A stretch of 64,000 bases of DNA from Dipylidium caninum (Eukaryota > Platyhelminthes > Cestoda > Cyclophyllidea > Dipylidiidae). The position numbers were made by a program, and so were the translations under genes. A model generated the notes under the pieces. The model had not been told where the DNA came from and did no database searches. It worked only from the letters and a program-made list of their open reading frames with translations. This document shows, piece by piece, positions 23,871-36,100 of the stretch (position 1 is its first letter; every line of letters starts with the position of its first letter). The stretch is taken from contig QEYB01001217.1 of the NCBI GenBank assembly GCA_017562135.1, positions 186,001 to 250,000 on the forward strand, given 5' to 3'.

Positions 23871-26671
23871 ATATTAAAGGCTATTGACGACTAAAGAATC
23901 GTATTGTTCTACCCCAAAAACGGACAGAACTTTCACAGAATAACTTGTGGATTGGAGATTTGCTAGAAAGGAATTTCGCTTCGTTTGGAAATTTGTTTTC
24001 GCACGGCTAAGCGTCACTAAGCCACTTCCCAGGCGTTAATTTTCGCTTTACAATTATATTGATGACGAGTTCCCTTAATTACGTGCCATCGCCATGTGAT
24101 TCAACTAGCAACATGCGTTTCATCTACTCTTTCGTCATTCGTATAATAACTAACTAACTAATTGACTAAAAATTAATAGAACGCTCCGCTTTGAATCTGA
24201 TATAGTAAAACAAACTGTCTGAGGAGTTGAAGTAGTTTTTAACGTATCAGTCCACCATATTTCGTACTCACTCTATGAAATCTCTCTCCGTTCGGGCAAC
24301 GTGGAACAATACAAGGTATCTTAGTGGATTTTCGTTTCTTACCAAAATTATATTGTCGAACGCAGCCAATATTGACCGACAAATGGTTCGTTTTGCCACG
24401 GATAAATTCTATTAAAATAATTAGCAGCTTTTCTTATGCTCCCAAGACTACCCATCCTTTCAAAAGAGCGGCAAATTTAATGACGTCCACGAACTCAGTC
24501 GTGGGTCCACGCCCATCTGTGTAGCCCATACCTTCAGTCTTATCCACCCGACCACCACAAAAGTTTCTCCCAAACTCCTACTAATACGTGCTAATAGGAA
24601 CCTTGGGATCCTATAATTCGTATCATTGTGCGTAATGGAGGTGGATCCCGGTTTGGGAACATTTGTCGACACTTCGCGCAACTACTCGATTTGAATGAAT
24701 TAAATACTGATAACGCACAATCTTCTTATTAATGACACGATTGACTTGATTATGTAGGAGACATTTATAACCATCTTCTACTGAAGGCCGCTTTGATTAA
24801 ACTAAACATATTTGGTTTATGTTTGGCGATGGAGCTTTCCCAAACCTTACGACACGGCACTCTCTCTCAAGGAGAAGTCGAGTCTTAGGCAAGCTACCAG
24901 ATAATCACCTGTTTCCCACTCACAAGTACCGATTCCCTTCCTTTACTCTCCGCCAACAACAATGCCCCAACTCTAAGGTCTGATTTAATAAATGGACACT
25001 AACGCCATTTTGATTGTCCGCGTCACCTCCACTCCGGCGCTCCGCCCCATTTGCGTGAAGAAGTGGGATTGACACCATTCTCGCCTGCCTATCCTCCTGA
25101 GGCGTTAGCTGGGTCGGGAAACAATTGTTGCATGGCCTGTTTTTTCGCACTCATCCATAATAAAGGATTATCAATTCTGTTACCGGAAGTCTTGTCTTTT
25201 GGGAAAAATTTGTAATTTACATAATTTGACAATCTTGGAGAACTCCTTCTTGGACTTCGTACAAATTGAACCAATCACTCATGTGTATTCAACTTTGATA
25301 AATACTTTTGTGCTGACAAACATTATCTAGCTCGAGCTAATATCGCATTCATGAAATTTTTAAACTCAGGTTACAACTTTCGCCCTACGTCTCCCCGATT
25401 AACAACCCATCCAATGCTTGTAAAATCACATTTACACGGGTACGGCACACTCCAAATTGGGGTTAATGGGACAATTTTGATTGTCATCCCTCGCACCATC
25501 AATGTCCTCAAATCGCGGTACTTATTGAAGCGAACAGTAAAGTGGAGGCAAATGTGGGCAATATTGTCAGCCAGAGTCAGTCTATCTCCGTTGACAATGA
25601 GCCGGTTTTGCCAACCGAATTTCGTTAATGTCCAATGTCTCCTAAAGGCCGATGTCCTTGTGGAGCTGCCCTCGCGGACACCGACGTGGAGGTACCGATA
25701 GGTGCTCCTGTGGCAGCATCACTCACATGGTTGACGCGTTCAACTCCGCGCATCTCTTCTTTCCCTACTGAAAATCCATAAAGTGGAAGGGTGTCGAAGC
25801 GATAGCCAGTGAGGCAGCCACGTTACCTACGGCGTTGGCTGTCTGGAATCATAAAGGGACTGTCGCTTCTCGTGGATCTAAGTCTTTAAGCAGGTAATTC
25901 TCCGGGATTTACCTTTTCAACTTGAAATGTTAACAATGTCACGTTGAAACCCCCATCACGAAGAGCGATGACTACCAATTTGTGGAAAAAAAAGACTAAC
26001 GCAATAGCACCGCGGTTCCAGGGATATCAGCCTTCCATGGGGCAGCTTCTCGCCGTCCATCGGAAGCGATAAACTCACCATGTGCAGAATGAAGTCCACG
26101 ACCATTAGCAGCCCCGAGCGAGTCGCTCAGACGGACCCATTCTTCCACTAGCTTCCTGTTTTCCATTCAGTGGCATTTACTGCGACTTGGCGTCTATTCT
26201 GCCAGATAAGAATTCACGGGAGGCGCTAATTTGAAACAGTCCAAACTACGTATTTCACGGATTTTCGAAGGGCAAAACCCAATGCATTCGATTATGGTAC
26301 AACACAGTGGGAAATAGACGGGGACCAGGTTGTTAGACCCACCACCAGAGGACGCTATAAACACTTAGTTATGCATAGACAATCTCCTGGAATCATTAAG
26401 AAACTATTAAGCAATTTCTCGGTCAAACACGCTTTAAGGAAAGTAAAAGGGGAAATAAAAACAGCAACCCATCATTCTTTCCCCATCCCACAAATACGAA
26501 AAGTACGATATCCTCGAACTACTAGTTTTACTCTTTACCAGTCGGTAATAAAAAAATGGTAGAATAAACTACACATCACTTATGAAGAGTACCAAGGCTT
26601 CGCATGGCGAATCAGGTCCAAGGAAAGACTAGACTGAGAAGAGAATTTACAGGGGGAGAGAGCAAAAGAAC
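23871..26671. other. intergenic sequence
   Basis: No supportable gene. An open frame at 25351-25701 (+) is the longest but matches nothing I know and has no splice or start context. The distal part should contain the DNAJC11 3' untranslated region; no AATAAA was found on the minus strand close to its stop. Confidence 0.45.
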
Positions 26672-29361
26672 TCAAAACAGAGAAAAAGCGTCTACTCGAT
26701 GTTTACTCAATGGGATGGCCAGACCGCTCAACTCTTCAGTGCAAACCTCGTGCGGCAGCCCGTTAAAGGTGTAGGCAACGAAGAGTTGGCGCGGTAGACT
26801 CCTCCCACTGGATGTACATCCTAGACCTGCACAGGGGTCATAAAAACCTTGCATGTCCGCAAAGCGTCCGGGTGGCAACCGAATTTGGTGATTCTCCACC
26901 ACCACCTGCAATGGTACTGTCACATCGATAGACAGAGGTCCACCCACATCGGGGGTAAGGGGTATTCCAGGCGTCTTCTGCTCCAGTTTCCCATAAAGAG
27001 CACGCACAATCACAAGACCCCTCAAGTCCTTCTCTTCTTGTGCTAGGCGAACCGCAGCGTGCTTCATTAGGGCCTGTGTCGCCAGAGCCTCGCTTCTCAG
27101 ATGCTGCAATTCATCTCGCAGACGTTCGCGACGAATATCTTGAATTTTCTTTAGCTGTTTCAGAACCCACGGTTCGTAAATGAGACTGCGAATGAGGCCG
27201 TATGTCAAACTAGGAACAAGAACACCGTAGCTGAAGGCAGCAGGGTCCCAGTTTTCTGAGAGTTTGACCGGTAATACGTATGACTGGCCGCCACGATGTA
27301 AGCCTAACTTCATACTCAAACCCCGCAACCAACTAACACTTATTTCATTGGACACTCGAGTTAGCTGAGAGAGAACGCAGACAGCCCCAACACGCAACTC
27401 CAAGAAATTTAACGTGTTGCAGCCAAGAGAGAAGGAAATACGGCCCTTTTGAGGAATTGAGTTTATCAGAAGATCGTCTTCTTCGTCAAGATATGTCTCC
27501 CAATTGGAGGAAGATGCTCGTGAAGTTTGGCGTCCAGAACTGGATGGTCTGAGCGAGAAGTTTAACCAGGGCCAATCAACGATGGACTCAAAGTGGAAGC
27601 TGAGGGAAGCGCTACCGGGATTAAGGTGAGTTTGTGCGCGGCAGGAGCGCTCACCCTTCTCAGACGTCCAAAAAACTTCGCTGAAAAAGCCACCATTAAG
27701 GTTAAACTTGTACTGCAGACGAGCAGCAATACGTGGTGTCACTTCAATGTTAGTGGCGAGTAAGAGACCAGGAATGATACTTAAAGCGGAACCAGTATTA
27801 CGTGTAACAGAAGCGGCCTCCAAACCTATAGACCCTGTCACGCGTTCGTGAAATTGTTTGCTCAACTTTACTGAAGTTCCAAGACCGTAGCCACCACGGC
27901 CGTACGAAAGCTAAGAGAGAAAAGAATAGTAAGTTGATGCGAAATAAATAAAAAGTAAAAATGTAGGGAGTTTATTTACAATTGCTTCAGTAGAACTAGC
28001 ACCGATAATTGGTGTCCTGGGTGGTAAACGGTGAACCCAGAGACCCAAAAGAGTGCCAATACCGATCCCATTGTGAGCAGTTACATGACCAGCGAGATTG
28101 ACAGTATTGTGAGGTGTACGAAGGGCAGTTACTGACTGAGAGAGGGAGAAGTCATAGACGAAGAAGGCGGGTGACATCATTCTCTCCTCTGGCGATTCCT
28201 GAAAATTTAGATATCAGTAATGACGAAGTATAAACAAAAAGAAGTTAGAAATAGGAAAATGCCGAAAGTGGACAAAATATGACATAAGCATTCGACGTAC
28301 CTTAAGGTACCGATCAAAGAAGTCAGTCATATCAACACCGCAAGACATTTCGGATGTGGGCTGAAGAAGACTTTCATATTCTGCTTCTTTAGCCTTCTGC
28401 TTTAACAGAAGATATTCTAGACGCAGTTCCGGTGGTGATTTATTCCTCACAGCCAGCTCCCAGCCTTGAATGCGCAGACCTGTAATCAAAACAGAAATCT
28501 ACATTATCAACAAAAAAAAGTTCATTTGCCTACTGAGGTACTCAGTTCAGATCTTTAGAAATCGTCATAATTGCGCGATTTTCTAACTGAAATTATAAGA
28601 AACACCTCCAATGTTCAATTATTAAGCTTTCCGAACGTTACAAAAAGACAGGATCTGGACCCAATGACACATTAAAATAAGCTGAACTATCGATACCACA
28701 TCGAGTGATAATTTCCACTAGAAACGTTGGAAAAAGAACTAGATCAGGAACATTCCAAATTTCAACGACGTTCCACATTAATTGTGGGTTGAAGATGCAA
28801 ACCCTGCAGGCCATAAGAAGAGGAAGAATTGGTGTTTCCTGAACTTATATTTTGTACTTTACCTTAAATCCTGATCTGTTTGAATCTTCGCTCATTCTTC
28901 TGCACAAAAGTATCACAATAACTTTCTGATGGCTAATGCAAGAAATTCAGGCCCACGTCACCTCTGAAGCCATATTGATCGTAGATAGCACGTCTGTGGG
29001 GATCACTAAGAATGTTGTAGGCGGCCGTGAGACGTCCAAAAGCAGCCTCGGCGCTGGCAGAGGCCTGTGTATGTTTGTCCGGGTGTAGAAGTCGTGAGAA
29101 ACGTCTGTAGGCAGCTTTCAATTCCGCCTCACTGGCATCCCGCGAAACGCCAAGGACTGCATACAAATCAGGTGTAGGGTCATCTTCGAATTCCTCGACG
29201 TTGCTATCAATGCCGACAAAGATACCACCAGCTTCCGCTTGTTCTTCCACAAAGGAGAGGATCGACGGATCCACAGTTGTGGTGTCATCATCTAGTGAAC
29301 CGCCTGAGATAGGGAAACTTGGGGCCGATGAAGTCCTTGAACTTCCACTTTCCGTGTACAT
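26672..29361 (-). CDS. DNAJC11: DnaJ homolog subfamily C member 11
   Basis: J-domain protein of the mitochondrial outer/inner membrane interface, associated with the MICOS/MIB complex and needed for cristae organisation in animals. Four exons on the minus strand: 29361-28962, 28479-28301, 28198-27980, 27910-26672, all phase-consistent (1, 0, 0), giving 678 residues against about 560 in human. An acidic N-terminal extension of some 60 residues precedes the J domain (YAVLGVSRDASEAELKAAY, HPDKH, AIYDQYGFRG). Then comes GLRIQGWELAV, matching the family's GLEMEGWEVVER, and the GVDMTDFFDRY motif matching GVDATDLFDRY. The large last exon carries the DUF3395-type C-terminal region with DVTVPLQVVVENHQIRLPPG and GFYDPC. 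Start ATG 29361 lies nine bases after a strong acceptor. The extra length comes from the N-terminal extension and an insert in exon 4 (around NWETYLDEEDDLLINSIPQK). CCT8 lies 497 bp upstream on the same strand. Confidence 0.95.
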
Positions 29362-29370
29362 TCACAGTTA

Positions 29371-29372
29371 CT
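29371..29372 (-). promoter_or_regulatory. 3' splice acceptor just upstream of DNAJC11 ATG (trans-splice candidate)
   Basis: On the minus strand the sequence reads GAAATTTCTTTTAG, then nine bases, then the ATG at 29361. The pyrimidine-rich acceptor has no obvious matching upstream donor close by. It could accept a spliced leader, as is common for downstream genes in flatworm polycistrons, or mark the end of a 5' UTR intron. This reading is inference from position. Confidence 0.45.
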
Positions 29373-29858
29373 AAAAGAAATTTCTTGAACATGTACAAAC
29401 ATGCGAAAAAAGTATTCAGGCTTAAATGAGTTCAAAAATCGCGCAACAAGGAAAACTAGGACTACCACCCATCAGAAACTGACATTACTCGTCCAACCCC
29501 ATGAAGTAGCGCAGAATGATCCAGAAAATTCATCTCTGACACCAACATTAGATCGGACCACAAAGGGGCAGAAAATGAAGTTTGTATGAGACAAGTTTGT
29601 AATTAAACCCTTACATGCAGACACCAATCACTAAAACATTTAGGCGTATGTTCGATTTCTCACTTTATGATATCCCACATATGTACGGTACGTTAAGTAA
29701 ATGAAGCTGGTTGATTAACGGCCGCAAGCACAAGTGTCAGTCGAAGAAGCAAGCGATCAAAAAGCAGCAGATTCACGCAACAAACTGTTATTAATATTTA
29801 TAGCAATGCAACAGTTGAGTAGTACAGGGGATGAAATGCGAACTTAAGGGCACAGCCC

Positions 29859-31893
29859 TTAGTCCTCATCAGGAGCACCTGGATCACGAGGTTTGGGACC
29901 ACCAGCCGGTTTCGACATTATGATCTGCAAGAGACATACAAGTAATGTAAAATTTGTAGATAGGAAAAATCGTCTCATCCCATCGACCCACCTGATCTAC
30001 TCGAAGAACAGTGCATGCGGCGCTAGTCGCAAAACGAATAGCCCAATACTTGGCGCCGTGAAGGTCGAGAATATTCGCCTCTTTTGCATCGCATATTGAA
30101 GAATCTAGCTTTTCCGTTGTGACAAACCCAGAATAAATTTGACCAGCTTGATGATTGGCATAGAGCTGAGCAATTACTTCCGTCGCTTTCTCACCGGCGT
30201 TCTCTGCCAACGCCTTAGGCACAACCTCATAGGCGCGGGCATATTCCCGAACAGCATACTGTTCCAGTCCGGGAATGGTATCGGCCAAGGAAAGGAGATT
30301 GCGAGCGAGTTCAATTTCACAGGCGCCGGCACCAGCAACAATTTTTTTACAGCGAGTCAATGCCTTGTAGGTGTTTACACCATCGTCAACGGCCCTCTCG
30401 ATATCGTCCATTATGTTGTCGGTACTACCACGAATTACCAGAGTGACCATTGGCTTCTTGCTGGAACCTAGAATCCCCGCATTTCATTAGAAAACCATAT
30501 AAAAAGGGAAAAGATAAATCAACTTACCCTGTTCGAAAATGACAACATTAGTATCAGCGATTTCGTCCGTACGAACTCGTTCTATATAACCTAGCTCCTC
30601 GGCGGACGGGATGGTAAGTGTGGGAAGAACAGTGGCACCAGTGGCTTGACAAAGACGGCGAACATCGAATTTGCTTACAAGACGTACCAACATAATGCCA
30701 CATTTGTTAGCATAGTGCGACGCGAGTTCACTGATTTTTCCACCAGAAACAATGACTTTTACACCGGAATCAGCTATAGTGTTGATAATCTAGGGAGGCA
30801 AAATGATGACTGACGTAATATTCCTTGTAAAGACAGTAAAGCGTTTCGAACTCACCTTTTCCATTTGACTTTCCTCACCCTTAGAGAACTGCTTCAATTC
30901 CTCAGCAGTGTGAAGCAAAACAGTACCTTTAGTTTCAGTTTGGAGGGCCTCAAGTGGACAAGAATAAATTGCAATTTTTGATTGGGTAACAAAGCGAACA
31001 TCGCCTTCAACATCCCGACGGAACACCATTCCTTGAACCATTGTAGAACTAGTCACGCCAGAACCCTAACAATAACCCAATAAATTCCATTAGAAATAAT
31101 ATCCAGTACTACTGCATGAATTGCGAAAATAAACGTACCAAAACCTTCAAAACGCGAACATTGTCGACATTGAAGTTACCATCATCAGGCATTATCGAAA
31201 CTATTGCAAAAAATTAACTTTATACACTAATCTTACTGCATGCAGATGCAATAATTTTGGAAAGAAAGTCGCTTATATTGAGTTGCTTGCTCATTAACGA
31301 AGTTTTAATAACGGGCGCTACGTCAGAAATATTTTTCAAATTAGTTATCTCCTTGACAACGATATCTACAAGAAATAACCCCACATATCTGAACTACCGT
31401 CAAGATACTGAAGAGTTTTCTTTGCCGCCATTTCATAGCCTTCAATTATTTGAGACACGGACAAGCCCTAAAAAGTGAGAGCAACAAAATTGGTGCACCA
31501 TCTTAAGAAGGTCGCGGGCATTATCTAGGAATGCACCAGCCAGCTGAAAAACCAGATTCGTCCCGTCTCCAGCTTCTTGTTCCTGTTGTTGAGTGGCAAG
31601 GATAAGCATTTTAGCAGCGGGATGTTGGACTTCAAGCTCCCTAAGAATCGTTGCAGCATCATTGGTAACAAATTGTTTCCCGATATGGTTTATGACTATT
31701 TTATTTTGACCACATGGACCATAGGTAGAGCGCGTCGTTTTTGCTATAGCCACGCATGCTTCGATGTTGCGATAAACAGCCTCCTCGAGACCTTCGAAAT
31801 GCTAGAGAAGAATAAAAAGGATCCATAAGCTACCCTTGTGCCTTCTTTCAGCATCGACAAGTAATTCTGGACTTTGGGTACATGGAGAGCCAT
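29859..31893 (-). CDS. CCT8: T-complex protein 1 subunit theta (CCT8)
   Basis: Theta subunit of the hetero-oligomeric cytosolic chaperonin CCT/TRiC, an ATPase folding actin, tubulin and other substrates. Nine exons, all phase-consistent: 31893-31834, 31801-31499, 31467-31398, 31365-31237, 31200-31139, 31065-30856, 30789-30528, 30467-29992, 29924-29859. They give 545 residues, against 548 in human. The start MALHVPKVQNYLSMLKEG matches the orthologue's N-terminus closely, and ATG 31893 is certain on that ground. ATP-site features include RSTYGPCGQNK, FVTNDAATILRELEVQHPAA and GDGTN. Theta-specific stretches include FNVDNVRVLKVL, IRGSTDNIMDDIERAVDDGV and the C-terminus VDQIIMSKPAGGPKPRDPG. The usual GGGA loop reads GAGA. 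The first four introns are 31-36 nt, the later four 60-73 nt. Complete and apparently functional. Confidence 0.97.
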
Positions 31894-33151
31894 CGTATTT
31901 CAAGAGATACCAAATTAGCCGACGGACGAAGCTCGAACACAGAACGTCAGGAACACGAAAAGTATCAGGCAACCGCGTCACTGTACACTATTCGAGTATG
32001 ACCGATTTTAACAAAACTGATATAGCAAAATTGATATAAGAACTTGCTATAATGAGAAGCTTTATCATTATTGGGCATGGTATGAAAGTTTGTTCTTAAA
32101 CATAATGGAAATTTGCTTGCTAGAGGAAAACTTGGATGTAGCTATAAAAATTGGCAAAAACAATACAGCACCTTAATGTTATGGTTATAGGCGGGAGAAA
32201 GGGATTTTGCAAAATAAATCTTAAACTTGCAAAAAAAATTAATAGTATAGTTTTGCTGCATTATCTCGTCAAAGAAATTATACACCCCAGAATCCTGCCT
32301 AGACGTAATTTACGTCGCAATAGCAGTTTTATAAAACGTTTTATTATCACATAAAACGCTATCAAAGCCTTACGTGCTCAAAGGGACAAACCCTTTCTTT
32401 GTTACCATATAAATCAATTGATTGAGCATTATATATGGCTTAAGGGATTAACAACCTTACGCCCTAGACTGTTTGGCGACGAAGCTCCTCTTCATGGATT
32501 GAATGTTGAATCGGTGTACTTCACCTATCTCTTACTATGAAATATTTGCCTCTATGCACACTTTTCTCGGCTTTCTTCTCATACTCAATACTTAGCAAGG
32601 TTTCTTGGCTTATCTGTAATTTCGAGGGCAAATTTTTTCGGTTACTCGTTTGTTAATTAATTGTGCAGTGATGTATTTTTTTTTGAATGGTAATTGCACT
32701 TATTTCCATATATGTTGGGTGCTCTTGCATTTGTTAGATCAATTGTTTCGCCAATGGCCTTTGGCCCCTTAGTTATGTAGCCCGCCCTATTCTGTGATAG
32801 TGCGGCGTGAATCTGCTTTCCTGCTATTAGTGCTATTTGTCCGACCTGTTTACCTAGCGTCACCCTTCCATTAATTTTTGTTCAATCTGCCGTGTATAAG
32901 TTTAATCTAGATGCGATACCTTGTGATCTTAACACGTCTTAGCAGGTATAAATTTCCCAATTTTCAAACTGCTTGTTGAGTATCTCTCTTTTTAACAGTG
33001 TTTCAATCGGATTTACTGTCAAGTCCGATTGTCTGTATACCCGTCGTTGAGTTTTGACGAATGACACTTTTAATGTGTAGATTTTTGCTTTTAATACACG
33101 GAGCCAATTGCTTTTATGCCTTTTTTCATATCATTCCTTAACTGTTTATAG
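31894..33151. other. intergenic region between CCT8 and DOLK
   Basis: Separates two divergently transcribed genes, so it should hold both promoters. No clear TATA or other diagnostic element was recognised. A minus-strand frame at 32657-32863 has a protein-like translation but no start or splice context and matches nothing I know. The end of the stretch is a pyrimidine-rich acceptor running into TTTATAG at 33145-33151. Confidence 0.4.
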
Positions 33152-36100
33152 GCGTCGGATGATGTCTTAAATTCAAATTCTCCTCCAGAAAACCAATATA
33201 GGAGTCGCAATGACCTCGTAGCTCCTAGAGAAAGATTCCAGTTTCCACTGGCGGAATGCCTTATTGGATGGACTCTATTAGTTATTCACACAGTGTGGGA
33301 CTTCAGTTTGACTACCTGTACCTTTATTTGTGGAGCTGTATTTCTTGAACATACAATCGTCTATAAGAATCTTGAAAAATCCCGGGATTTCGCGATTTTG
33401 GTTTACCAACAGGATCCTGGCTAATCGCTCCTATTCCTACCGTCGTCTCTGTTCATGACACAAATACCGCAATGAACTTAGTCGCTGCATCATTTGGCGC
33501 TTTTATTTCCTTACTATTCTTATACAAGCCAGAAACATTGACAGCAACCTATTTTCCCCTTTGGTTAGCCTGTTCTCGCATCGCTGGTTTGGCTTTTACT
33601 TCCAATCTTTTCTTGACTTTTATCTTTATCGTTTCTCTATCCTTAGGACTTTCGAGTTACCGAAGTTCATTAACCATCTGGGAGTGCGTCCTGATTGCTC
33701 AAATTTGCTTTGTATTTCATATCAACACTGCCTTTTTTATACTTCCCTTGTTCTGTATTTACACTATAGGCCGCTTCAAAATGGCTCCAAGTTGGGAAAC
33801 CTTTGCAACATTTTTTGTGTCCATACTATGGTTGTGGCTATTACTTTCCGACTTTGCTACTCAGTTAATCAATGAGGATTTTTACGCCGACCCTATATCT
33901 CCCCTCCACTTTGACCCTACTAAATTTTTAACAGATTTAATCACGCTCCCAAACATCCTACTTGTCACTGCAGTATGGATACCGCTTTGTTTTTTTGCTA
34001 TTGCGGTTGTGGTCTACTATAGCCAAAGCAGCAAAGGCGCCAAAACACCTGCGGGTCTTCGAAAATTGTTTCATCTCCTTGCCGGGGTAGTCTATACAAC
34101 GGGTCTGTTAGTCGCTCCCAGGCTCCTCTCTGTGTGCTCTCTATTTGCTCTAGTCGTCTTCCTTTTATTCGAATGGACTAGGCGAAGAGGGGTGAGTGGC
34201 ATATCGGTTGTTGTATTTCTCAAATGCTTATGAATTTATGGTTGAACTTAAGAATGACGGATTATTGAAAATTATTTTTAGTTTCAAAGTTATAAATCAC
34301 TTTGTATAAGCTACACTGAATGCGATTATATATATTTTGGTAAAACAAGGGAGTTTTAGCTTTTGGAGGTAAAAGAGGAAAAGATAATGGAAGCAGAATG
34401 TCACTTTAAGTTGCAAATAATTGGTGTAATCATTTTTTAATAAACAAGCATTTTTTTTACGAAATGTACTCTTATCCATAGCTTCTAAATACACCTCTCT
34501 ACTATACATGTGGTGAATCTTGTCTGAAGGAAAACTATCATTTATAGGTCTGAAGGATGAGAGCCAAAGTTTGCATTCGGAAATGAGGTTTTTTCGCATT
34601 GCGCCAAGTTGGAGTTCCAATTTTTGGTCCTCTGAATAAAATCAAAATTTTAAAAATGTAATCCATTAGGTGGATATTTGTTTTACAGCCTCCAACCGCG
34701 TCAAATTTCCTAAATGAAGTGCTGGAGCCTTTCAGGGATTCAAGAGACAGTGGTGAAATCATATTCACTCCTATTGCCCTGCTTCTCGGTCTGAGCCTCC
34801 CTGTCTGGAATTTCTGCTATCCATGGTCACAAAATGAAGGTAAGACCTGTGCCCTTAGGGAGTCCTCTTTAAGCTGTCAAAACACTTTATCGGAGAGCCT
34901 TTCTAGTCCGGAAGGTGGCTGGGATAAAGTGTATTACATTTTCCGTATATATTCCATTCGTCCAAATATATTTCTTCCATTTCAAATTGCGTCGATTGTG
35001 CGATATATATATATATGTATGTATATATCCGAATATTACCTATCCATCAACCGAAGTACGCTCAAGTTGGATAAGTTTTTACAAAACGATTTTAACGAAA
35101 TTTGGTATTCTCGAAATACTTTTTCACTTCTTCCATATCCCTGTCGGTGTTTAAGTTTCGAGAATATATTCTGCCCTATACGCTTGTTTTCCCTTTTTCT
35201 GACAAATTAGCAAAAAGAGGGGTTACGACAGTGACGTGCATAACAGCACAAAGGTGTTAATGTCCTGAATTTCTCCATTTATTTCGAGGAAGTTTACTAT
35301 TTAACGTAGCGTACGCTTGATTTCCTTATTATTAGCGCCGCCTCGGGCTTGGAGCGGTGTAATAACGATAGCGCTAGGCGACAGCGTGGCAGCTTTAGTC
35401 GGTCGTCGGTGGGGCCACCTGAGCTACCGGTGGCCGGGCACTCATCGCACTCTCATCGGCTCTGTCGCTTCGTTCGTCTCTCAGGTGCGTAAACACATTC
35501 TATTTTGGCCGACTATTGGCCTGGAAGCATTCGATTAAATTGTGAGACCGCGAGAGGAGGAGGGTAGCACTGTTGATCACCTTCATTCATCACTTGATCA
35601 CGAAATGAACCCAACCATCAACGACCGGATTGAAAGTCAGGAGCACATTGTGGATCTTGTGCAGACATGGTAGTAGGAGTAACTACTTACCCTTCATTCA
35701 ATTTAGGCCACTGTGGCGAGTACACCACGATTTTATGATTCGCTAGGTCGAACGAAAAAACGGTTGTGAGAATAGCATATGTGGCAGTTTATGTAGAGGA
35801 CACGTGGGCTACTTTTTGTTTGGCATTCATTCCAAACTATGCCGAGTACTTGACCAGTCCACATAACCACTTTCGATTGCCTTTTCTGTTATTCTCCGGT
35901 CTAGTTGACACAACGTGGTTATGCAGCGCTGGTTTTATGTGGCAACGGTGAAGGGAAGTAATTACATCCTCAGCGTTCATGGTGAGGGCGTGTTCGTCCT
36001 CTACAGACCCCTAGATGCCTTCGACTTCTTCGTAATCCAAGTCGAAGAAGACTCTTCTTTCATGATTCCTTAGAGGCTATATCTTACCACTTTGTTTGTC

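Noticed and set aside
25351..25701. 116-codon plus-strand frame
   Set aside because: It begins without clear start or acceptor and matches nothing; the reverse strand is about as plausible.
32657..32863. Minus-strand frame between CCT8 and DOLK
   Set aside because: The translation looks natural, but there is no start, splice or polyadenylation context, and no family match by eye.
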